A DNA stretch of 64,000 nt from Pseudoips prasinana (lineage: Eukaryota; Arthropoda; Insecta; Lepidoptera; Nolidae). The stretch spans positions 10,496,001-10,560,000 of the forward strand of contig OX621253.1 in the NCBI GenBank assembly GCA_951640165.1, read 5' to 3'. The stretch's first letter is position 1, and every line of letters starts with the position of its first letter. Shown one piece after another: positions 53,858 to 64,000 of the stretch. Both the position numbers and the translations under genes were made by a program. The notes below the pieces were generated by a model. It had not been told where the DNA came from, did not search any database, and was given only the letters and a program-made list of their open reading frames with translations.

Positions 53858-56800
53858 CCACCCATGCTAGTGTTACAAGATGATAGACATTCTACTGACA
53901 TGTTTTGAAGTAGCTTTCAGAAATCAGAATTGATTTTTAAAAGAAAAATATCTCGATCGACCGCAGAATTCTCTGTATAGTCAGTCATATCCTGAAAATT
54001 TTAGTTGGTGAGACTCTTAAGTACGGCTCGCCACCAATTAAAGCATTTAAATATGAACTTTATATATATGCAGTTAGAAGATTGTTTTCTCTTTTGTGTT
54101 CATGTGATTTTTATTATTTATTGTTTTATATATACGAGTAAATTGCGGCATATCTCATTTCAAATAAACTTTAAACGAAAGCTGTAGAATAGATGTTGTT
54201 ACCAGCAAAAAATAACCAGTCCAGTTGTTGTTTGTGATTTTCTTACTTTCCGAAAGCGTAAACGTTGATTGATTCGTAATGTTATTGTGATATACATTAT
54301 ATAAGATCATGTAATCTCGAATGAATTATTGTTCAACGTCAAACAGGTCACATATTCTTTTTCATTAAAAATAGTTTTTAAAAGAGAACATACATCAGGG
54401 CTCCACCCTTAATTACTTCGTCCCACTCTTGTGCTTAACATTTGGTAGATTTCGCACCTCCACATTTGGCCAGTCTATTCATCATCATCATCATCATCAT
54501 ATCAGCCGAAAGACGTCCACTGCTGGACAAAGGCCTCCCCCAAAGATCTCCACAATTGCCGGTCTTGCGCTATTCGCATCCAGCAGTTTCCAGCGACCCG
54601 CACAAGATCATCGGTCCATCTTGTAGGGGGCCTGCCCACGCTGCGTTTTCCGGTTCGTGGTCGCCACTCGAGAACCTCGAGGCCAGTCTATTAAGACTTC
54701 AAAATGTAGCAGTTCCAAGCGTTTAATTACTGTGCCAAATTCTCATTTTTTATTCCCACTATAATTTCTTATTCGAACCCTTTGGCCTAATTCAAAACCT
54801 CTTAGACCTTCATTATGGCATGTAAAAGTGCTTCGAATTTTCTCCGGAGTTCTCAGTATGGCACGAAGTAGTGACACTGCCCGCCCACCGAAAATCTGAT
54901 CATAGGGGCATTTTCCATTTATAGGAGAGGTTACTGGCTATGAGAGAGAGAAAATGTGTGCTCGCACCTCACTCTCTTGCCCTTACAGTAAATTACGAAA
55001 CTATCTCTTTCTATCTTCCCTACCTTATATCTCCCTCTTAACTTTCGTGGGCCTCACCCGATCACAATTTTCGTAACGCTCTCGTCACGCATTCACGAGT
55101 TTACTCCCCAAGTCAAGCATGCATGAAGAAGCTTCACTTTTTATTAAATTTTTGTATAAATTCATAGTTTGTCAGCATTGGGCGATCGTCCTGGCCACCC
55201 ACGCATTCCACCACTGCTGACCCCATAGCTACTAAATTTATTGATGAACGGAAAAACTATTTCTCAAGTTACATTGGACTGGGAGATAGAAAGTCTGTTC
55301 TGAGGAAATTGAAAAAGTTAATGAAAAGTTTTAATTTACCTATATTACAGTTTTTCATCGATAAACGACGTGCTGTTACTTTTTCCGTGTTAGAAAGTCA
55401 TCAAAAACTTGATGTTTGTAGATCTAGATCTTTACTTGTAGTTTATAAAATTATCTGAACAAGGATCCTTATATGAAAAGCATTGTAGTAATTGAGCCAA
55501 AAATAGTACAAGTCTTAATTAAGAAAGTTTTATTGCCCTAACTCGATGTATGCAACACTTCGATTTTATCGACTTTAGGTTCCCCCAAGTGGCACAGCTC
55601 GTGACTTTATCGTTTCGTTTTTGTAGATCTGTTTTATTAAAAAGCAGGGTTATATTTGACATCATTGCATAATAGCTGCCAAATGCAACCAATTCCGATG
55701 CAGTGTTCATCATAAATATATTAAAAACGAAATTATTCTATTTTTAAATATAACCGTTTCCACGTAAAAAACTTTAAGTTGGTTTTCTGGCAAGAGTTCA
55801 AAGTTGGTAGGAAGGTTGATTTTTTATAATAAACTAGCTGACCAATGACCAATGTAACTACTTACTTCTAGCTTAATCTAAAAAATATAACTTTTAAAAC
55901 AATCAAGCAACTAAGAAAGAAACTAAGGACTACTTTGCCACTATTATTTAAAAAAAAAAGGGAAGAATACATAGCAATTGTCCTTATTGTCAGTAAGTCA
56001 AATAAAGTAAAATAAGAATCAACGATGCATTAATCACAAAGGTAACTTCCATTAGATTAGGTTGCGACCACGGCATTGATAGGTTGAACGAAACCATAGC
56101 GCGATCTAAAACGATGATTACGCCATCTACTAACAAAACTATAAACTTGTAAAGCGGTAAAATTAAGATGTGTGCATATTTTTAGGGTGAGATTTATTCG
56201 ATCATCTATTGATTCAGTTTTGGACTACCTTTTATTTCAAGCATTTATTTATTATAACCGATATGCCAAATAAGTCCCGCGATCTGAAACGACCGAACGC
56301 CATCTAGTTACAAAATTGTGAACTTGTAGATCATTAAAAATAAGATGATATTTTTTGGGTGCGATCAACTACGATCATCTCGACACCAACAAATTATATA
56401 TACTACGCTAACTTGAATTTTACGTAAATTGGTTGTTTATCCCAATTTGATTAAAATATTGTTTTTTATTTAAGTTATAAAAATTATACAAAGAAAAGAA
56501 GTTACAAATCTTATAAAACGCAAAGTCTTTATTTAGATGACCACGAGTACGGCATTTTAAGCAACTTGGCATAAAAAAACTAAATTATCTAAAATTCGAG
56601 TTGGCGTAAATTGTTGGTGTCGATCAATTGAATCAGTTTTGGATTACCTTTTTTTAACAACAAATTATTCCCTGAATTTTGGTTTAAAAACATATATTCC
56701 TTTATTTTTAACTGAAAGACCAAATACCAATTTTCATACGTTTAACTCCAAAAAATTACAGATTTTCATACCAACTCACATCCCCTATTTTACGTCCTTA

Positions 56801-59800
56801 CGTGGTATTTCCAAAAATCCTGAACTATATATTTATAATTTTTAACTGGAAGGCCAAATACAGATTTTCATTCGTTTACCTTTAAAATGTCACATTTTTC
56901 ATACAAACTTACATCCCCTATTTGTCACCCTTAGGGGTGGACTTCTCGAAAATGCTGAAATATTTTTGTTTTAATTTTTAAATTTAATGTCTTATACCGA
57001 TTTTCATGCGTTTAACTTAAAACTTGTCACATTTTTCATACAAACTTACATCCGCAAATTTAGGCCCTTGGGGGTGGAATTTTCAACAAACCCGAAATAT
57101 ACTTTAATTTTTAACTGCAAGGACAAATACAAAGCCTTTAACATGAAAAATGACGGAATCTCATAAAATCTTTCATCCCTTATTTCACTCCCTTAGGGGT
57201 GGTATTTTCAAAAACCCCACCCATGCTAGTGTTACAAGATGATAGACATTCTACTGACATGTTTTGAAGTAGCTTTCAGAAATCAGAATTGATTTTTAAA
57301 AGAAAAATATCTCGATCGACCGCAGAATTCTCTGTATAGTCAGTCATATCCTGAAAATTTTAGTTGGTGAGACTCTTAAGTACGGCTCGCCACCAATTAA
57401 AGCATTTAAATATGAACTTTATATATATGCAGTTAGAAGATTGTTTTCTCTTTTGTGTTCATGTGATTTTTATTATTTATTGTTTTATATATACGAGTAA
57501 ATTGCGGCATATCTCATTTCAAATAAACTTTAAACGAAAGCTGTAGAATAGATGTTGTTACCAGCAAAAAATAACCAGTCCAGTTGTTGTTTGTGATTTT
57601 CTTACTTTCCGAAAGCGTAAACGTTGATTGATTCGTAATGTTATTGTGATATACATTATATAAGATCATGTAATCTCGAATGAATTATTGTTCAACGTCA
57701 AACAGGTCACATATTCTTTTTCATTAAAAATAGTTTTTAAAAGAGAACATACATCAGGGCTCCACCCTTAATTACTTCGTCCCACTCTTGTGCTTAACAT
57801 TTGGTAGATTTCGCACCTCCACATTTGGCCAGTCTATTCATCATCATCATCATCATCATATCAGCCGAAAGACGTCCACTGCTGGACAAAGGCCTCCCCC
57901 AAAGATCTCCACAATTGCCGGTCTTGCGCTATTCGCATCCAGCAGTTTCCAGCGACCCGCACAAGATCATCGGTCCATCTTGTAGGGGGCCTGCCCACGC
58001 TGCGTTTTCCGGTTCGTGGTCGCCACTCGAGAACCTCGAGGCCAGTCTATTAAGACTTCAAAATGTAGCAGTTCCAAGCGTTTAATTACTGTGCCAAATT
58101 CTCATTTTTTATTCCCACTATAATTTCTTATTCGAACCCTTTGGCCTAATTCAAAACCTCTTAGACCTTCATTATGGCATGTAAAAGTGCTTCGAATTTT
58201 CTCCGGAGTTCTCAGTATGGCACGAAGTAGTGACACTGCCCGCCCACCGAAAATCTGATCATAGGGGCATTTTCCATTTATAGGAGAGGTTACTGGCTAT
58301 GAGAGAGAGAAAATGTGTGCTCGCACCTCACTCTCTTGCCCTTACAGTAAATTACGAAACTATCTCTTTCTATCTTCCCTACCTTATATCTCCCTCTTAA
58401 CTTTCGTGGGCCTCACCCGATCACAATTTTCGTAACGCTCTCGTCACGCATTCACGAGTTTACTCCCCAAGTCAAGCATGCATGAAGAAGCTTCACTTTT
58501 TATTAAATTTTTGTATAAATTCATAGTTTGTCAGCATTGGGCGATCGTCCTGGCCACCCACGCATTCCACCACTGCTGACCCCATAGCTACTAAATTTAT
58601 TGATGAACGGAAAAACTATTTCTCAAGTTACATTGGACTGGGAGATAGAAAGTCTGTTCTGAGGAAATTGAAAAAGTTAATGAAAAGTTTTAATTTACCT
58701 ATATTACAGTTTTTCATCGATAAACGACGTGCTGTTACTTTTTCCGTGTTAGAAAGTCATCAAAAACTTGATGTTTGTAGATCTAGATCTTTACTTGTAG
58801 TTTATAAAATTATCTGAACAAGGATCCTTATATGAAAAGCATTGTAGTAATTGAGCCAAAAATAGTACAAGTCTTAATTAAGAAAGTTTTATTGCCCTAA
58901 CTCGATGTATGCAACACTTCGATTTTATCGACTTTAGGTTCCCCCAAGTGGCACAGCTCGTGACTTTATCGTTTCGTTTTTGTAGATCTGTTTTATTAAA
59001 AAGCAGGGTTATATTTGACATCATTGCATAATAGCTGCCAAATGCAACCAATTCCGATGCAGTGTTCATCATAAATATATTAAAAACGAAATTATTCTAT
59101 TTTTAAATATAACCGTTTCCACGTAAAAAACTTTAAGTTGGTTTTCTGGCAAGAGTTCAAAGTTGGTAGGAAGGTTGATTTTTTATAATAAACTAGCTGA
59201 CCAATGACCAATGTAACTACTTACTTCTAGCTTAATCTAAAAAATATAACTTTTAAAACAATCAAGCAACTAAGAAAGAAACTAAGGACTACTTTGCCAC
59301 TATTATTTAAAAAAAAAAGGGAAGAATACATAGCAATTGTCCTTATTGTCAGTAAGTCAAATAAAGTAAAATAAGAATCAACGATGCATTAATCACAAAG
59401 GTAACTTCCATTAGATTAGGTTGCGACCACGGCATTGATAGGTTGAACGAAACCATAGCGCGATCTAAAACGATGATTACGCCATCTACTAACAAAACTA
59501 TAAACTTGTAAAGCGGTAAAATTAAGATGTGTGCATATTTTTAGGGTGAGATTTATTCGATCATCTATTGATTCAGTTTTGGACTACCTTTTATTTCAAG
59601 CATTTATTTATTATAACCGATATGCCAAATAAGTCCCGCGATCTGAAACGACCGAACGCCATCTAGTTACAAAATTGTGAACTTGTAGATCATTAAAAAT
59701 AAGATGATATTTTTTGGGTGCGATCAACTACGATCATCTCGACACCAACAAATTATATATACTACGCTAACTTGAATTTTACGTAAATTGGTTGTTTATC

Positions 59801-60576
59801 CCAATTTGATTAAAATATTGTTTTTTATTTAAGTTATAAAAATTATACAAAGAAAAGAAGTTACAAATCTTATAAAACGCAAAGTCTTTATTTAGATGAC
59901 CACGAGTACGGCATTTTAAGCAACTTGGCATAAAAAAACTAAATTATCTAAAATTCGAGTTGGCGTAAATTGTTGGTGTCGATCAATTGAATCAGTTTTG
60001 GATTACCTTTTTTTAACAACAAATTATTCCCTGAATTTTGGTTTAAAAACATATATTCCTTTATTTTTAACTGAAAGACCAAATACCAATTTTCATACGT
60101 TTAACTCCAAAAAATTACAGATTTTCATACCAACTCACATCCCCTATTTTACGTCCTTACGTGGTATTTCCAAAAATCCTGAACTATATATTTATAATTT
60201 TTAACTGGAAGGCCAAATACAGATTTTCATTCGTTTACCTTTAAAATGTCACATTTTTCATACAAACTTACATCCCCTATTTGTCACCCTTAGGGGTGGA
60301 CTTCTCGAAAATGCTGAAATATTTTTGTTTTAATTTTTAAATTTAATGTCTTATACCGATTTTCATGCGTTTAACTTAAAACTTGTCACATTTTTCATAC
60401 AAACTTACATCCGCAAATTTAGGCCCTTGGGGGTGGAATTTTCAACAAACCCGAAATATACTTTAATTTTTAACTGCAAGGACAAATACAAAGCCTTTAA
60501 CATGAAAAATGACGGAATCTCATAAAATCTTTCATCCCTTATTTCACTCCCTTAGGGGTGGTATTTTCAAAAACCC

Positions 60577-61372
60577 TTCTTTAGTGGATGCTTACGTCAT
60601 AAAAGCCGTTTAGGCTATGTCATGATATGTCAGTCAGTCAGTATAAACTTACATCCCCTATTTTACGCCCGTAGGGGTGGAATTTCCAAAAATCCTGAAA
60701 TAAATATTTTATAAATTTTTATAGAAAAGTCAACTACTAATTTTCATGAGATTAACTTAAAAATTGTCACATTTTTCATACAAACTTACACCCCCTATTT
60801 TACGCTCTTGGGGCTGGAATTTCCAAAAATCCTGAAATACATATTTTTTATTTTGAACTTAAAGGCCTAATCCTAATTTTCATATGATTAACTTAAAAAT
60901 TGACACATTTTTCATACAAACTTACTTACAACCTATTTTTCGCCCTTGGGGGTGGAATTTCCAAAAATCCTGAAACACGTAATTTTTTTATTTTTTACTG
61001 GAAGGCTAAATACTAATTTTCATGCGTTTAACTTAAAAATTGTCACATTTTCATACAAACTTACATTCCCTATTTTTCGCCCTTGGGGGTGGAATTTCAA
61101 AAAAATCCTGAGTAACGTAATTTTTTATTTTTTACTGGAAGGCCAAATACTAATTTTCATGCCTTTAACTTCAAAAACGGCAAAGTTTCATACTAACTTT
61201 GCACCCCCGTTTTACCCCGTTGGGGGTTGAATTTTGAAAAATTCTTCCATATTCCTTGTCTACATTATAAATAAAACATTTGTGCAAAATTTCAGCTTTC
61301 TAGGTCCAAGGGTTTGGGCTGGGCGTTGATGAGTCAATCAATCAGTCAGGACTTCTCTTTTTATTTATATAG
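60577..61372 (+). repeat. continuation of the minisatellite and 3' end of the RTE-like element
   Basis: TTCTTTAGTGGATGCTTACG then TCAT, followed by five more rounds of the 130-137 bp unit (60641, 60778, 60912, 61050 and 61188). It ends GTGCAAAATTTCAGCTTTCT, GTTTGGGCTGGGCGTTGATG and AGTCAATCAATCAGTCAGG, then TATTTATATAGATT. This end is a recognisable lepidopteran non-LTR terminus, so it is the natural continuation of part A. Confidence 0.7.
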
Positions 61373-61501
61373 ATTATTTCTTGTGTTTGCTTTTGAGTCT
61401 AAGAGTGTTTTTGACAATAAATTTATTGTACCCAACGTCGTCGCAATGAGATTAAAAAGTTCCGGGTGGAGTCAAAGTCTGGTCTCATCTCCCCCCGGGG
61501 T

Positions 61502-61740
61502 TTAACACTTATCATCTAGAATTCCACATAAGATGGGACTAGCTAATAAAAATAACTGCTGCAATGTGGGTCGCTCAATGAAAACATAGAGCGCTATCCA
61601 AATGCGGAACTTGCTCACATGCTGAAAAGCCTTTGAGGATCCTGTGAATACCACCATGTCCGAAATAAAATCAAAACATTCCTGGCTCATACCTCTAACT
61701 CATCACTAAGCTCATCAACAGAGTTTTTGCTAATGGGCAG
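61502..61740 (-). other. unidentified open frame, possible gene fragment
   Basis: The minus-strand frame 61690-61502 reads MSQECFDFISDMVVF, TGSSKAFQHVSKFRIWIALY and VFIERPTLQQLFLL, then ILCGILDDKC and a stop. Immediately upstream, in another frame, KNSVDELSDELE ends at a GAG/GTATGA donor-like site, after a pyrimidine-rich AG. The composition looks protein-like and is not repetitive, but no family was recognised. A one-base shift separates the two parts. It could be a decayed gene piece or part of an unrecognised transposon. Confidence 0.3.
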
Positions 61741-61994
61741 ACAACATAGATAGGGGAAGCAATAATAATACCTTAATATAGACAGAACCATTGACAATAT
61801 GTAGTAAAAATATTAGACATAAACTAGGCAATTAAACTTAAACATAATCTCTTGACAATAACTTGATACGAGCTAGCTAAATATCATTGCTATTATAAAA
61901 TAAATTTTATAAATGTTTTCATACAATCAATACAATGGGTATAGGTAGGTACACCTAAATATCTATGTTACTAGAAATAATTATGTATACAATT

Positions 61995-62075
61995 ATATTA
62001 CTACAAACATGTTCTGACTATTTACAAGCGCTTTTTTAAAGTCTACGTGAATAAAAACCTTTTTTATTTTATTTA
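61995..62075 (+). repeat. LINE 3'-end fragment, inverted relative to 47410-47490
   Basis: AAACATGTTCTGACTATTTA then CAAGCGCTTTTTTAAAGTCT and ACGTGAATAAAAACC. Confidence 0.6.
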
Positions 62076-62392
62076 TTTTAATAAAGCTCCCATAGGGTTG
62101 GAGTCACATGGGGACTAAAATTACCTAAACCCCATGCAATAAGATTTTAGGTGCCACTAGTCTTAAAATATAATAAGATAAGTTTCCATCATTTACTGAC
62201 AGAGCTTTCGCATCACATCAAAACCAAGTATAATATATTAAAAGCAACGTTATCAAAGAAAAGTCCAAAAGGTCATGTCATATTTACAAAACGACTCGAC
62301 TCGACTCAACTGTAACTGAAATATTGAAATGTGACCTTTATTTTGCAAGTCTCATTAAGAGCATTCAACAAAAAGGTCATCTTTCACCGTCA

Positions 62393-62731
62393 ACATCTAT
62401 TCTACAGCTTTCGTTTAAAGTTTATTTGAAATGAGATATGCCGCAATTTACTCGTATATATAAAACAATAAATAATAAAAATCACATGAACACAAAAGAG
62501 AAAACAATCTTCTAACTGCATATATATAAAGTTCATATTTAAATGCTTTAATTGGTGGCGAGCCGTACTTAAGAGTCTCACCAACTAAAATTTTCAGGAT
62601 ATGACTGACTATACAGAGAATTCTGCGGTCGATCGAGATATTTTTCTTTTAAAAATCAATTCTGATTTCTGAAAGCTACTTCAAAACATGTCAGTAGAAT
62701 GTCTATCATCTTGTAACACTAGCATGGGTGG
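62393..62731 (-). repeat. segment C: forward source (or inverted copy) of the C' parts of the tandem units
   Basis: Exact reverse complement of 53858-54197 and 57217-57556 over about 340 bases, from CAACATCTATTCTACAGC to CTAGCATGGGTGG. It lies 1.8 kb beyond the broken end of the third unit. Confidence 0.92.
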
Positions 62732-62928
62732 AGTTTGTGAAGTCAGCTTGTTTGTATTTCATTGAATCCGGGATAACACATGTTCGTAGAAGGTTCTCTA
62801 CTACGGCGTAGATACTACATGGCTACAGTATTTTAGAAAATATTAGGTGCGTGGTACGAACCACATGTACCAGTGTGATGTAAGCCGTCTGTTTAAAAAT
62901 TCTGACAATTCGAAATATATTCTTTTAG

Positions 62929-63054
62929 GGCCCAGTTTGTACACTGTTTTTACCAAAGCTCCAAAAACCTCAAAGGCTTAGCCATTCAAGAAAGGTCATT
63001 GCTTTGCACAGTTCGTGACAGCTCCAACACCATTCTGAAAACCATAGCAAAGAG
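62929..63054 (+). CDS. candidate internal coding exon of an unrecognised gene
   Basis: 126 bases open in one frame, between TTCTTTTAG and GTACGTG: (G)AQFVHCFYQSSKNLKGL, AIQERSLLCTVRDSSNTILK and TIAK plus two bases. Non-repetitive and balanced in composition. A second in-phase segment at 63747-63810, after CCTATTACAG, would add RLSAIAKIRDEIMCTNF and stop. I do not recognise the protein. Chance is possible for one short exon; the phase match is mild support. Confidence 0.35.
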
Positions 63055-63217
63055 GTACGTGTCTTCGTTATAGTATGTAATTGCAATAGAAGACAGTTCG
63101 ACACCTGTCTGGTCTCTAAATAATAAACTTGACTAAAATTCAGTATAATATCTCTTTGAATTACTAACCTACTATGGAGTAAACTGGCCTGAAATTATTA
63201 ATAGATAATTCTTTTTT

Positions 63218-63430
63218 TATCAGAGGGCTTCAAACGAGTAAGTGGATCACCTGATGGTAAGTGATCACCGCCGCCCATGGACACTCGCGACACCAGAGGA
63301 GTCGCGGGTGCGTTGCCTGCCTTTAAGAGTCAGCAAACAAGTGTTGCTGACCCTCCCCCCCACCCCAAATAGCTCTGGTGACCTTACTCACACGCAGAAA
63401 CAACATTAAAGTTATTTTTAAGGAATGTGT
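63218..63430 (+). repeat. dispersed repeat with GGATCACCTGATGGTAAG
   Basis: Close copy of 11780-11985 in the same orientation (CCGCCCATGGACACTCGC, GTCGCGGGTGCGTTGCC). Confidence 0.65.
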
Positions 63431-64000
63431 GAATGAATTTATATTATTTATACCGTATTCTCTAATTATAGTGCAACTACCATATTATTTTTGCATCACC
63501 CAAAGTTCGACTGGTAGAGAATACCTTTGGCATTAAGTCCGCCTGCACAATCTTGTGCAAAAGTTATAAAAAAAAAATATATTCTTTATATAAGCTTTCA
63601 GACAGCTACTATTATTGTAAAGTAAAATGATGGTACATTCCCTTGGCCCAAATGGATAAGATCTACGTGGAATGAGCCCGCATGCTCTTTAGTACTTTGT
63701 GTTTGAAATGTTAATGCTGTGTGCTGACGTGACCACCCTATTACAGGCTTTCAGCAATAGCAAAAATAAGAGATGAAATAATGTGCACAAACTTTCTAGG
63801 CGTTTGGTAAAATTAAAATAGTGGTATAATGAATGTTTGGAAACACAATACTTCGAACAAATGTTATTTCGGCTATGTGTAACTTCGGTGAAAACTTTTT
63901 CGACCGCGGGAAACATCGGAGTAACGAAAAAAGAACGGATACTAGGTTAACTGATACAGTGGCAGACGTAACTTCGGATAAATAAAAAAAAAAACGAAAC
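63430..64000. other. right edge, nothing else recognised
   Basis: AT-rich, apart from the possible second exon at 63747. Ends in an A-rich stretch. Confidence 0.35.

Larger units (their letters stand above)
50842..60576 (+). repeat. tandem triplication, period 3359 bp (third unit incomplete)
   Basis: Units start at 50842, 54201 and 57560 (ACCAGCAAAAAATAACCAGT). I see no base difference between them where I compared lines. Each full unit has a part A (about 3016 bp; 50842-53857 in unit 1) and a part C' (about 340 bp; 53858-54197). The third unit stops after part A at 60576 (TTTTCAAAAACCC). Part A holds the GACGTCCACTGCTGGAC repeat, AT-rich DNA, diverged subrepeats of a GATCATCT/CGATCTGAAACG type, and a minisatellite with a period of about 130 bp. 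The short open frames inside (including one with a His run from CAT repeats) recur identically and are not genes. Confidence 0.93.

Noticed and set aside
50842..60576. CRISPR-like or satellite array
   Set aside because: The period is 3359 bp with a complex interior. There are no short repeats with unique spacers, and the context is a eukaryotic genome.

Overview
The window is nuclear DNA of a moth or butterfly. The evidence is the dispersed repeats typical of Lepidoptera: tRNA-derived SINEs, the ATCATCATCAT / GACGTCCACTGCTGGAC repeat, the 'tagctgtgcc' LINE tails, the 'ttggccggttttttt' repeat, and AT-rich introns. There are no operons or bacterial signals. Two conserved, intron-rich genes are recognised, both on the minus strand.

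Region 1 (1-12196) is the 5' half of ASCC3, a Ski2/Brr2-type helicase of the activating signal cointegrator 1 complex (ribosome-quality control and DNA alkylation repair). Ten coding exons can be joined in phase from the start codon at 12196 to the DEVH box, after which the gene leaves the window. Its introns hold a SINE, a foldback element and several LINE or SINE tails.

Region 2 (12200-21000) is intergenic: a 143-147 bp MITE, a broken LINE reverse transcriptase (minus), a decayed Helitron helicase between about 300-bp direct repeats, and AT-rich DNA with nothing recognisable.

Region 3 (21399-33339 and probably beyond) is neuronal synaptobrevin (n-syb/VAMP). Four coding exons and a likely terminal micro-exon are visible; the start exon was not found. 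Its introns hold nested SINEs, a LINE 3' end, a 102-bp palindrome and a TTCGAC hexamer array of about 950 bp.

Region 4 (33500-50800) is a mobile-element graveyard: two tandem PIF/Harbinger deletion derivatives, a 5'-truncated LINE with a frameshift, SINEs, and one apparently intact DD41D Tc1/mariner element with 24-bp perfect terminal repeats, sitting inside an older inverted repeat.

Region 5 (50842-62731) is the most unusual part. A segment of about 3.0 kb (A) occurs three times in direct orientation. The first two copies are each followed by an inverted copy of a 340-bp segment (C') whose forward counterpart lies at 62393-62731. The layout is A-C'-A-C'-A-D-C. It is either a very recent template-switch rearrangement or an assembly error.

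The right edge (62730-64000) has an open, splice-flanked candidate exon on the plus strand of an unrecognised gene, and a further dispersed repeat. No prokaryotic system, CRISPR array or convincing new gene cluster was found.
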